Shown here: piece by piece, positions 24,589-32,723 of the stretch
How the letters are laid out: every line of letters starts with the position of its first letter
Position numbering within the stretch: position 1 is the first letter of the stretch
Source of the DNA: JABCYV01 sp035512155
GTDB lineage: Bacteria; Acidobacteriota; Terriglobia; Terriglobales; Acidobacteriaceae
Direction: 5' to 3'
DNA length: 64,000 nt
Assembly (NCBI GenBank): GCA_035512155.1
Contig: DATKEN010000168.1
Span: 1-64,000 of the forward strand
Notes under the pieces: generated by a model
What the model saw: the letters and a program-made list of their open reading frames with translations, nothing else
Databases searched by the model: none
Told to the model about the DNA's origin: nothing
Position numbers and translations under genes: made by a program

Positions 24589-24990
24589 ATGAGCGCGCGC
24601 AATCGAGCCCCAGCCAAGTCTGATAAGGCCGCTGACGTATTGATCCCGGAAAAACTTTATTTCCGCATCGGGGAAGTGGCGGGTCTCTGTCGCCTGCCCG
24701 CGTATGTTCTGCGATTTTGGGAAACCGAATTTCCCCAGCTCAAGCCGGTGAAGAGCAGCACCGGCCAGCGCATGTATCGCCGCAAGGACGTCGAAAGCAT
24801 TCTTCGCATCAAGCAGCTTCTTTACGAGGAAGGATTTACCATCCCTGGTGCGCGCCAGCACCTCCGGGCCGACGGCAAGAACGACAAGAAGCAGCCACCC
24901 CTGCCTTTCCCGGCGCGATCAGCCGCTGACTTGAGGCACGTCCGCCAGGGCTTGCGCGAGATTCTGACCATGCTTTCCCCTCGACGTTGA
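24589..24990 (+). CDS. MerR family transcriptional regulator
   Basis: About 133 residues. The winged helix-turn-helix is clear: KLYFRIGEVAGLCRLPAYVL, RFWETEFPQLKPV and GQRMYRRKDVESILRIKQLL, then a dimerisation helix beginning YEEGFTIPGARQHL. The short C-terminal region (about 40 residues) has no cysteine cluster, so it is not a metal sensor of the CueR kind; similar small MerR proteins accompany ribosomal or integration-factor loci in other bacteria. A GTG at 24547 is an alternative start; the ATG at 24589 is preferred by domain layout. Confidence 0.87.
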   Translation: MSARNRAPAKSDKAADVLIPEKLYFRIGEVAGLCRLPAYVLRFWETEFPQLKPVKSSTGQRMYRRKDVESILRIKQLLYEEGFTIPGARQHLRADGKNDKKQPPLPFPARSAADLRHVRQGLREILTMLSPRR

Positions 24991-25008
24991 GGTCGAGGTT
25001 GTTTCTGT
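24979..25008 (+). terminator. Weak terminator hairpin at the end of the MerR-type gene
   Basis: CCTCGAC and GTCGAGG form a seven-base stem around a six-base loop that contains the MerR stop codon, followed by a T-rich tail (TTGTTTCTG). The tail is not a clean T run, so efficiency is uncertain. Confidence 0.45.
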
Positions 25009-25105
25009 CCTCCCTGCGTCGATCCCTTTTGTGATAAGTGGCGGTTGAGTTGACAACTCTGCCCCTGGAGCTTAATTTGCTTGGGATTAGGCGAAGGAGG
25101 AATCC

Positions 25106-25675
25106 GTGAGAATGGTCGCGCTCGCCCTGATTTTGGTACTCGCGCCCGCTACCTGGCAAATGGCGGCTGCGCAGAATTCAGCTGCGAAAACAGCAGCCCC
25201 CACCCAATTAAGCGACAAAGCAATCCAGCGAATCATAAAAGAAGTGCATCACGAATTGGTTTTGCTCCCCTTTTATGGTGTTTTCGACAACCTTGCATAT
25301 AAGGTCGATGGTGACGGTACAGTGACCCTTCTCGGTCAGACAGTTAGGCCGACCTTGAAGTCCGACGCCGAGAACGTGGTAAAGCGAATTGAAGGGGTGG
25401 AACGGGTGGTAAATCAGATCGAGGTATTGCCTTTATCGCCCAACGATGACCGCATCCGGCGCGCCGTGTTCCGGGCGATCTATGGAAATGATGTACTCAG
25501 TCAATATGAATTGCGGGCCGTTCCCCCAATACACATTATTGTGAAAAACGGCAATGTCACTCTGGAAGGCGCAGTCGCGAGGCAGATGGACAAACAGATC
25601 GCGGAAATGCAGACCAAGAGTGTCTCGGGCGTCTTCTCTGTAACCAACAACCTGCAGGTGGATGAGGGCAAGTGA
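25106..25675 (+). CDS. Exported protein with two BON domains
   Basis: A 189-residue protein with a signal peptide (MRMVALALILVLAPATWQMA, cleavage near AAAQ). Two BON domains follow: about residues 45-115 (HHELVLLPFYGVFDNLAYKV, VTLLGQTVRPTLKSDAENVV) and 118-185 (AVFRAIYGND, HIIVKNGNVTLEGAVARQMD). BON domains bind membranes or phospholipids in OsmY-type periplasmic stress proteins. The GTG start is chosen because GAAGGAGG lies five bases upstream; ATG at 25112 is less well spaced. Confidence 0.85.
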   Translation: MRMVALALILVLAPATWQMAAAQNSAAKTAAPTQLSDKAIQRIIKEVHHELVLLPFYGVFDNLAYKVDGDGTVTLLGQTVRPTLKSDAENVVKRIEGVERVVNQIEVLPLSPNDDRIRRAVFRAIYGNDVLSQYELRAVPPIHIIVKNGNVTLEGAVARQMDKQIAEMQTKSVSGVFSVTNNLQVDEGK

Positions 25676-25960
25676 CGATGTCAGTCGTGGAATGAATCGA
25701 AGGCGTTAAGCCTTTCATACATTTCGTTTGCGATTGTCCTACATGCACATGAGTTGTCGATGTGCCTGCCGACGATAGTGTTCGAAGGTAACCCGCAGCC
25801 TGATTACTCGCGGTTACTGACGTGCGAGAATTCCCACTTCGATTCGCTTTCCCATACGCAAGACTTTTCACTTTCCAGCCAGATAGATCAAAGACTTTGA
25901 ACTGTTGCAGCGGTTTAGATTGGCGTTGAGACTGCATCACCGCAAATGAGCGCCTCACTC

Positions 25961-26383
25961 ATGAAAAACCAAACTTTCCGTGTTGCATTCTGCTGCTTAA
26001 TTCTGGTCGCAGTGTCTGTTGCGCAGAACTCTACCGAAGGCTCAACCAGGGTCGTGGACAAAAAGTTCCTGCTGTTAACCGCGCTATCTGCAGGCGGCAC
26101 ATTCGCCGATTCCTACACTACGACGTGGGCGATTCAGAATTGGAAGAACACTCCGCCCGGGCAATCTCGAGCCTGCAATGTCGAGTCCGAGTCTCCCTGG
26201 TTATATGGAACGCATCCCACAGTTGGACGCGCGTACGCGGTGGCGGCCAGCAAAAGTATTGGCGCCACAGTCGCTGCCTATTACCTGAAGAAACATCATT
26301 CTCGATTGTGGAGTCTTCCTATGGCCATCAACGCAGGCTTGAGTATCCAGGGAATGAGTCACAATCTGGCCACTTGCAATTGA
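25961..26383 (+). CDS. Small exported or membrane protein of unknown function
   Basis: About 140 residues with an N-terminal hydrophobic segment (MKNQTFRVAFCCLILVAVSV, cleavage near VAQN) and later hydrophobic stretches (LLLTALSAGGTFADSYTT, VAASKSIGATVAAYYLKKHH). The distribution of Asp/Tyr/Thr after AGGTFAD resembles small DUF5658-like membrane proteins. No function can be given. A start at 25946 would add five residues; neither has a clear ribosome site. Region 25676-25945 upstream shows nothing. Confidence 0.6.
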   Translation: MKNQTFRVAFCCLILVAVSVAQNSTEGSTRVVDKKFLLLTALSAGGTFADSYTTTWAIQNWKNTPPGQSRACNVESESPWLYGTHPTVGRAYAVAASKSIGATVAAYYLKKHHSRLWSLPMAINAGLSIQGMSHNLATCN

Positions 26384-26476
26384 GCTGCTGAAGGAGTCGT
26401 GAGCGAAGCGGAAGCCCGCTGACGAAATCCTGAGCGAAGCGAAGAATCTCTGTCCGAGCCTAGATCTCTTCAAAAT

Positions 26477-26553
26477 TGGTCGGGACGGGCAGATTTGAAC
26501 TGCCGACCCCTCGCACCCCAAGCGAGTGCTCTACCAGGCTGAGCCACGTCCCG
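26477..26553 (-). tRNA. tRNA-Pro (GGG anticodon)
   Basis: A 77-base cloverleaf on the minus strand. The acceptor stem pairs CGGGACG with CGTCCCG and the CCA end is encoded. The D-arm reads GGCTCAGCCTGGTAGAGC, the anticodon stem CTCGC/GCGAG encloses TTGGGGT (anticodon GGG, reading CCC proline codons), and the T arm contains GTTCAAATC. Oriented with the rnr gene downstream of it in the opposite sense of numbering, it is a separate unit. Confidence 0.95.
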
Positions 26554-26669
26554 ACGGCAGGAATCCGCTGCGTCCAAGTTGCAGGCCAGCGGAGGGGTTG
26601 ACACAAAGAATTTTACACCAGCCTGGGATTTCGTGCGGACTCTAGATCGCCGCAAAATCGATCTGCATT

Positions 26670-29159
26670 CTATCTGTGCCGGCGCGCTGATCGTCGGGTT
26701 AGCTGGGGCTCGTTGTAAACAGCAAACTGAAGTTTCTTTTCCACCGGGTCGATGCGATCCAGGAGCACTCGGATCTTCTGTCCCAATGCGTAGATCTTGC
26801 GACTGCGTTGGCCGATAATCTCGCGGGTGTTTTCGTGGTAGGTGTAGCGATCGTCGGTGAGTGAGTCGAGTGGAACCAGACCCTCAACGAAAAGATCGGT
26901 CAGCTCGACGAAGAATCCAAACTTGGTCACGCTGATGATCAAGCCGTCGAAGTCCTCGCCGACGCGATCCTGCATGAACTTCACTTTCTTCCATTCCATC
27001 AACTCGCGCTCGGCTTCATCGGCGCGGCGCTCGGCGCGGCTGGACTCGTCGGCGATGTCATGAAGTTCTTCGAGCGAGATGGGCCCGCCCATCGGCGCGA
27101 TAAGTGCAGGTTCACGACGCTTTGACCAAGGCGTCGCGCCCACATTAGTCCTTGATGGCGAAACGCCAACCGGAACGGTTCCTTCCCAGCGTTCGGCGGA
27201 CTCGCGCAGCACGTCTTTCAGGATTCGGTGCACAATTAGATCGGGATATCGGCGGATCGGTGAGGTGAAATGCGTGTACGTCGTTGCTGCCAATGCAAAG
27301 TGACCCAGGTTCTCTTCCGAGTACCGCGCTTGTTTGAGTGAGCGCAGCATCAGGAACGAAAGAATTCGCTCTTCCGGTTTGCCCGCAATCTTTTCTGTGA
27401 GCTTCTGATACATGCGCGGCGTGATATGCACTTCTTTGGGAACCTCAATTTCCCTCGTCCGCTTGCCAGTCCCGTAATTGGCGCGGCGATCGGTCTTGGG
27501 TTGGACGCGATGAATGGGAAGGGCGCCGACGCCCAGGGAGTAACCGAAAGTTGCGGCGATGATTTCGAAGTCGTATACCCGCTTGGCGTCGGGTTTCTCG
27601 TGTATGCGATAGAGCGACGCGACACGCTTGTTTTCCAGGTATTGTGCGACGCTCTCATTGGCCGAAAGCATGAATTCCTCAATTAGGCGGTTAGCGATTT
27701 TGCGCTCGGAGCGGGTGATGCTCTTCATCAATCCAAATTCGTCGAACTCAATCACCGGCTCAGGCAGATCGAAGTCGATGGAACCGCGACGCTCGCGTTT
27801 GCGATTCAGAATGAGGGCGAGATCACGCATTAGTTCAAATACTGGGACCAGTTCGGCATAGCGCTTTCGCGCGCCGGCGTCTCCCTCGAGCACAGCGGTG
27901 ACGTCGGTGTAAGTCATGCGCTCGCTGGACCGGATAATACCTTCGCATAACTCATAACCGGCAATCTCCCCGCGATGATCAATTTCCATCACGCAGGACA
28001 ACACCAGGCGGTCTACCTGTGGACGAAGGCTGCAGATGTCCGTTGATAGTTCGAGGGGCAGCATGGGCACGGCGCGGTCTGGAAAGTAGACGCTCGTGCC
28101 GCGCAGGCGCGCTTCGTGATCGAGCGCAGAATCGGGGCTGACGTAGTTGGCCACGTCCGCGATGTGCACTTGCAGCTCAAAGTTGCCGTTATCCAGGCGG
28201 CGGACTGTCACTGCATCATCGAAGTCACGCGCTGTCTCACCGTCAATTGTGACGATAGGAAAAGCGCGAAAGTCGCGGCGTTTGTGCAGCTCTGCAGCAG
28301 GAATGATCGGTTCCGCGTGTTGGGCTTCATCGAGTACGTCAGGCGGAAACTGATGCGGCAGGTGGAACTTGCGGATCATGATTTCGACGTCGACGCCGAA
28401 GTCATCCTGATAGCCCAGTATCTCGACCACTCGGCCACGCGGATTCTGAGTAGCAGTGGGCCAGTCAGTGATCTCGACGTCAACCACGACATTTTCCAGA
28501 TCGTCCCAGTTGGTGCGCCCTGCAGCTTCTTTGCCGAGAACGCGATGAACGGATTTCTTACGTTTGCCCGCGGTCTCTCTGGTTTCGTAATTCGCAGTTT
28601 TTCTCAGATCTTCCGGGAATTCCGTTCCCGGGGGGATGATGATTTCCTGAGAGATTTTCTGATCGATCGGGGTGACATAGTTGCGGCGCTGACCATAGTG
28701 AAAAATTCCAACCACGGTGGCATGAGCTCGGTCGAGGGAGCGAATGATGCGCCCTTCGGCCCGGCCATCCGGACGGATGTTACCCACGTCGACCAGCACG
28801 CGGTCGCCATGCATCGCTGATCCGACCGCGGGCGGGGGAATGAAAATGTCTCCGGCGACGCGAGCCTTCATGCGCTCATCCAGAGATGTGGGATCGGGAA
28901 TGACAAAACCGAAACCGTCGCGATGCATGCTTAGCCTTCCGACCACCATGTTTTTGCCCGAAGGTGCCTGTGGAATGGCGTAACGGTCAGAATCAATCCG
29001 TTGAAGCTGACCACCTCCCACCAGACGCTCGAGCCGGTCGGTGAGTTCGGCCCGAGCGTCGCCCCCGTGCAGTCCCAGTTCCCGTACCAGTTGCTTGAAA
29101 CCAGCAGTGCGCTTGGGTTGCTGCTCGATCTTCTTCAGAATAGAGGAATCGGAAAGCAT
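26670..29159 (-). CDS. rnr: Ribonuclease R (RNB-type 3'-5' exoribonuclease)
   Basis: An 829-residue protein with the full RNase R layout: N-terminal winged helix (about 1-65), two cold-shock domains, the RNB catalytic domain with the metal-binding acidic motif TIDGETARDFDDAV near residue 285, and a C-terminal S1 domain (DFDGLIISVTKFGFFVEL ... FVEGLVPLDSL). It degrades structured RNA processively. Between RNB and S1 there is a non-family stretch of about 35 residues (VPVGVSPSRTNVGATPWSK onward) whose DNA holds a perfect palindrome. The gene precedes the DinB gene by 34 bases and they may be cotranscribed. Confidence 0.95.
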   Translation of the reverse strand: MLSDSSILKKIEQQPKRTAGFKQLVRELGLHGGDARAELTDRLERLVGGGQLQRIDSDRYAIPQAPSGKNMVVGRLSMHRDGFGFVIPDPTSLDERMKARVAGDIFIPPPAVGSAMHGDRVLVDVGNIRPDGRAEGRIIRSLDRAHATVVGIFHYGQRRNYVTPIDQKISQEIIIPPGTEFPEDLRKTANYETRETAGKRKKSVHRVLGKEAAGRTNWDDLENVVVDVEITDWPTATQNPRGRVVEILGYQDDFGVDVEIMIRKFHLPHQFPPDVLDEAQHAEPIIPAAELHKRRDFRAFPIVTIDGETARDFDDAVTVRRLDNGNFELQVHIADVANYVSPDSALDHEARLRGTSVYFPDRAVPMLPLELSTDICSLRPQVDRLVLSCVMEIDHRGEIAGYELCEGIIRSSERMTYTDVTAVLEGDAGARKRYAELVPVFELMRDLALILNRKRERRGSIDFDLPEPVIEFDEFGLMKSITRSERKIANRLIEEFMLSANESVAQYLENKRVASLYRIHEKPDAKRVYDFEIIAATFGYSLGVGALPIHRVQPKTDRRANYGTGKRTREIEVPKEVHITPRMYQKLTEKIAGKPEERILSFLMLRSLKQARYSEENLGHFALAATTYTHFTSPIRRYPDLIVHRILKDVLRESAERWEGTVPVGVSPSRTNVGATPWSKRREPALIAPMGGPISLEELHDIADESSRAERRADEAERELMEWKKVKFMQDRVGEDFDGLIISVTKFGFFVELTDLFVEGLVPLDSLTDDRYTYHENTREIIGQRSRKIYALGQKIRVLLDRIDPVEKKLQFAVYNEPQLTRRSARRHR

Positions 29160-29193
29160 TAGAACTCAGGCTCGAGGCCCCGGCTGTGGGCTG

Positions 29194-29736
29194 TCAGCGG
29201 CTATTGCCGAAATACTTGTTCCGCAGAATGGTGCGATGATGCAGTTCATGCCCCGCGATTATGTAAGCCAGAGCCCTCACGCTGACTTCGCTCTCGTTGG
29301 CCACGCCGCGGCGCGTCCATGCAGGTTCGTCCAGGTTGTGGAACAGCGTCAAAGTTGCCCGGCGGACACTGGCAAATTCCTCGACGACGTCCGAGAGACG
29401 ACAGTGCTCGAACGGGCTGTAGCGAATATAGTCATCCTGCTCAAAGCCCTCGATCGGGGTTTTGTCATTGCGGGAGATGCGGAGGGCCCGATACGTAAAG
29501 ATTCGCTCCGTGTCGGCAACGTGCCCGAGAACTTCTTTCACGTTCCACTTGCCCGGCGAGTAACGGAAGTCTCCATCTGCTTCGCTGCGAGAAGAGAGGA
29601 GCGCGATGGTCTCCGGAAGCTGTTTTTCTAGCGCGACCAAAATGTCGTCATGCACTACCAACGAGACGTAACGCTCATAGTAGGGCGCATATTCACGAGG
29701 CTCGGGCCGCATGCTGACTGCTATGGTTGATTTCAT
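29194..29736 (-). CDS. DinB family metal-binding helical protein
   Basis: A 180-residue four-helix protein. The DinB metal site is suggested by VLGHVADTERIFTYRAL (first His) and the C-terminal HELHHRTILRNKYF (second pair), positions that coordinate a divalent metal in this superfamily. Members include bacillithiol- and mycothiol-dependent transferases, but the specific activity is not predictable. It is upstream of rnr in the same direction. Starts at 29736 or 29712 are possible. Confidence 0.85.
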   Translation of the reverse strand: MKSTIAVSMRPEPREYAPYYERYVSLVVHDDILVALEKQLPETIALLSSRSEADGDFRYSPGKWNVKEVLGHVADTERIFTYRALRISRNDKTPIEGFEQDDYIRYSPFEHCRLSDVVEEFASVRRATLTLFHNLDEPAWTRRGVANESEVSVRALAYIIAGHELHHRTILRNKYFGNSR

Positions 29737-29834
29737 GGTTATCAGAATACCTGAGTTGACCGACCACGGCGAAGACGATTCTGGAAGCGCGGGAAAGCCA
29801 GGGGAACGTGTTAGGTACCGTGCGGCTTATGTTT

Positions 29835-31673
29835 CTAATTCAGTCCCAGCTGGGTCAGCTTCACGGCGCAGTGGATATTTCCGTTGCAACCGCCAACATT
29901 CACGTTGGTTTGCAGAGTGCTGAAATACACGCTGGACGCTTGACCACTAGCGCTGACGTCGTCGAAGATGATGGCACTAACCCCACCCGAATAGTTGACC
30001 CCGCTAAGGCTTCCGGTAATCGTAATATTACTGATGTCATCGGTGCGAATTACTCCATTCGGGGCCGCACCAACAACGCCGCTAATTATTATGTCGTGAT
30101 CTCCGCCACCAAAGTTCACACTCGGATTGAAGATTTCGGTAATCGGAGTACAAGGGTTTCCCGCCGCTGTGCCGCGAGGGATCGTACCTGTGGTAGCGGA
30201 GTTCATAGTTGGGTACGCAGTAAACCCAATCCAATAGAAAGCAGCGGCGGTGCTGCCCGCCACTGTGCCACAGACGTAGAGGTGGCCGTTGGCGGGGGTC
30301 GCACCGAAATAGTTGTTGTCAAAGTCGCCGGAGTGAATGTCCACGTCGGTGGTGATATTACCCACGCTGCCCCGGCCCACGTGGACGCGCACCAGCCCCG
30401 TGAGGTCTGACTCTAGCTGGGCGACTACTGCACTAGCACCCGCGGTCCCGTCGTTGCCTGAGAAAGCGTATACCCTCCCGCTGATGCTGTTGCTGTCGAA
30501 AAGGATGGAATCGGGAATCCCATAGGATCCTCCGCTCGCGTTGCAATTAGCGCCCGTACCCGTGCGGCCGGGCGGATGGGCGACCGTGCAACCTCCACCA
30601 CCGATCATCACTGGTCCCGCGGCCAGAGTCGGTGTTGTATTTGATCTGGCGTTGATAACCCAAAGTTCGCCGAGCTGATCACCCACGAAAAGGTGGCCAC
30701 TGGGAAAGTCGTAGACTGGGCCGTTGGGCGTGGCCGCTGCGCCGCCGGTGCCGGCGACGGGCAGGGCAAAGCTCCACAACACAGCAGGCTGATTGTTCAA
30801 CGCGCATCTAAAGACACAACTAATCTTGTAAATGTTACCGTCGTCGGTGCCCACAAAAGCTTTGTCTGTCTCATAGTCGACCCAAGGCGAAGCCAGTGTG
30901 GCCGTGGCCGTAGACGAGAGGGTAACGGACTTCAGGCATGAGCTGGTGTTCAAGCAACCACCGCTAGCGATTGGTGCCGCCGCTTTGGTGACCGTCCCCG
31001 CCGAAGGTCCCAAAGTCAGAATATGGAAAATCGCGGATGCGGCCGCACTTTCGACGTAAGCGACTTTCGTGCCGTCCAGGGAAATGACGGGGGAAGTCAA
31101 GACCGAGCCTCCGCTCGTGCTTCCGTTGTACGCCCAGTTGACGTTGGGGTTGGCACCACAGATTCCGCCTGCGCCGCTGTAAAGCTGATTTATCCCGACT
31201 ATATTGGCTTGCCCGTTAGTCACGCCCGCAACGTTTAATGCGAACAGCGCATAGTCGTTGAGGCAGTCGGGGTTGGCATTAATGTCGAAACTGTACTTTG
31301 CGGGAAAATTGTTGGCAGCGACACTGCCTGCTCCCAGGGAAACGCTCCAATCTCTTTTCAGCGGTGGCTTTCTGCGCAGTGCCCAAGGCGTGTCCCCGAG
31401 ACCGGCGGCGAGATCGTTCTCTGGACCGTAGCCGGCTTGACCTGACGACGAAGCCTCCCGATGAAAGTTACGCGCTGCCAAGTGAAACAGAATGCGAGGC
31501 TCTGTCTTCGCCGCTTCGAGGTTGGCGGGACTTAATCCGCCGCTGACTACCAAATGGCGGTAGCTCCAATCGAGCACGCGGCCGACATGTTGATGATTGG
31601 GTCCCTCCTGGACGGCAAGGCACAGAAGCGGCACAAAGAGAAGGAGGCAAAAATTGCGACGAAAGAGGTTCAT
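29835..31673 (-). CDS. Large secreted protein, probably a beta-propeller
   Basis: A 612-residue exported protein with a signal peptide (about 1-22, ending near LAVQEG). The mature part is rich in Gly, Ser, Asn and Thr with repeated short strands of the kind TVKAAAPIASGG and VGTDDGNIYKIS, VGDQLGELWVIN, VYAFSGNDGTAG, LYVCGTVAGS, which read like PQQ/WD-type propeller blades. Several Cys pairs (GGICGAN, NTSSCL, GGGGCTV, GGCNGNIHC) may form disulphides outside the cell. Substrate or partner is unknown; the family is poorly characterised. Confidence 0.65.
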   Translation of the reverse strand: MNLFRRNFCLLLFVPLLCLAVQEGPNHQHVGRVLDWSYRHLVVSGGLSPANLEAAKTEPRILFHLAARNFHREASSSGQAGYGPENDLAAGLGDTPWALRRKPPLKRDWSVSLGAGSVAANNFPAKYSFDINANPDCLNDYALFALNVAGVTNGQANIVGINQLYSGAGGICGANPNVNWAYNGSTSGGSVLTSPVISLDGTKVAYVESAAASAIFHILTLGPSAGTVTKAAAPIASGGCLNTSSCLKSVTLSSTATATLASPWVDYETDKAFVGTDDGNIYKISCVFRCALNNQPAVLWSFALPVAGTGGAAATPNGPVYDFPSGHLFVGDQLGELWVINARSNTTPTLAAGPVMIGGGGCTVAHPPGRTGTGANCNASGGSYGIPDSILFDSNSISGRVYAFSGNDGTAGASAVVAQLESDLTGLVRVHVGRGSVGNITTDVDIHSGDFDNNYFGATPANGHLYVCGTVAGSTAAAFYWIGFTAYPTMNSATTGTIPRGTAAGNPCTPITEIFNPSVNFGGGDHDIIISGVVGAAPNGVIRTDDISNITITGSLSGVNYSGGVSAIIFDDVSASGQASSVYFSTLQTNVNVGGCNGNIHCAVKLTQLGLN

Positions 31674-31975
31674 ACTTCGCCCCGGAAAGGAGTGCGCTTT
31701 CCTCGAAACCTCCCTTTCTTGGACGCATTACAAGATTCAAGATTAAGGAAGGCTAGTCGAATATCCGGCGCCGGAAAAGCAGAGTGTATCACGTGAGTAA
31801 ATCGGGTTCTGACAGCTCGATCCGTAGCCAGCCGATCGAATACCAGAAACCGTCGGAACGAATTTTACATCGTGTGGATTACTTCTGGCTTCGGAGTGAA
31901 ATGGGGACCGCCATGACGCGATCCCCGAACGTTCTGCATCTTTCGTAACCTCAATGAAAATGCTGATTTCCACAG

Positions 31976-32002
31976 CTTGAATTCAAGTTCACGGAGTACA
32001 AT
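31976..32002 (+). promoter_or_regulatory. Palindrome and possible -10 box upstream of the bactofilin gene
   Basis: CTTGAATTCAAG at 31976-31987 is a perfect 12-base palindrome, and TACAAT at 31997-32002 resembles a -10 hexamer about 60 bases before the bactofilin start. No convincing -35 at the right distance was seen. The remaining 31674-31975 region holds nothing else that I can support. Confidence 0.3.
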
Positions 32003-32064
32003 ACGTTTGGTCAGTGAAATGCGTCCTGGCCCTGAATTCAACCCAAGGAAAGGATTTTTCCGAC

Positions 32065-32592
32065 ATGTGGAAGCCCACGAATCAGCCTATGACTCCAAGC
32101 CGGCCGAATGAGCCGGAGCGCCCTTCCATGGCTCCGCCTCCGGCGTCTACTATGAGCGAGCCCGCAACGACGCCCCGTCCGGTTACAGCTACTACTAGCA
32201 CCGCGGACCAGGCAACCATCGGAAAATCGCTGGTAATCAAGGGCGAAGTGACAGGTTCTGAATCGCTCTATATTGACGGACGGGTGGAAGGCTCAATCAA
32301 CTTGTCCGGCAACCGGGTCACCGTAGGACGAAATGGCGTAGTCTCGGCCAACATCAATGCCAGAGAGATCGTAGTGCTGGGCAAGGTTCGCGGCAACCTG
32401 ACCGCCAGCGACCGCGTCGATATACGTAGCGACGGATCGCTCACCGGCGACGTCGTGGCGGCGCGCATTTCAATCGAAGATGGCGCGTTCTTTAAGGGCG
32501 GTATTGATATTCGTAAAGCCGGCCAAAAACCCAACGGTGAAGAAGTAGTAAAGACGGCCGCATCGGCGGAAGCGGCTGCGGCCAGAGCTTAA
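32065..32592 (+). CDS. Bactofilin family cytoskeletal protein
   Basis: About 175 residues. The N-terminal 55 residues are Pro/Ser/Thr-rich and probably disordered; then the bactofilin beta-helix core begins at GKSLVIKGEVTGSESLYIDG and repeats short strands (GRVEGSINLSGNRVTVGRNG, GKVRGNLTASDRVDIRSDGS, LTGDVVAARISIEDGAFFKG). Bactofilins polymerise without nucleotide at the membrane and organise cell-wall or polar machinery. The ATG at 32065 follows AAGGAAAGG; GTG at 32014 would add 17 residues. Divergent from the propeller-like gene. Confidence 0.93.
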   Translation: MWKPTNQPMTPSRPNEPERPSMAPPPASTMSEPATTPRPVTATTSTADQATIGKSLVIKGEVTGSESLYIDGRVEGSINLSGNRVTVGRNGVVSANINAREIVVLGKVRGNLTASDRVDIRSDGSLTGDVVAARISIEDGAFFKGGIDIRKAGQKPNGEEVVKTAASAEAAAARA

Positions 32593-32723
32593 GTTTTTCA
32601 GAGAAAGATGACGGCGGGCGCACTTAGGTAAGCTAAGCGTGTTCCGTCGTTTTGTCTTGTTGGGTCGATGTTTCCAGCGGCAACTTTGCAAACTCGCAGA
32701 GTTGACCGAAGGCTAACAGCATT

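Noticed and set aside
28116..28820. 234-codon plus-strand open frame opposite RNase R
   Set aside because: Antisense of well-supported rnr coding sequence.
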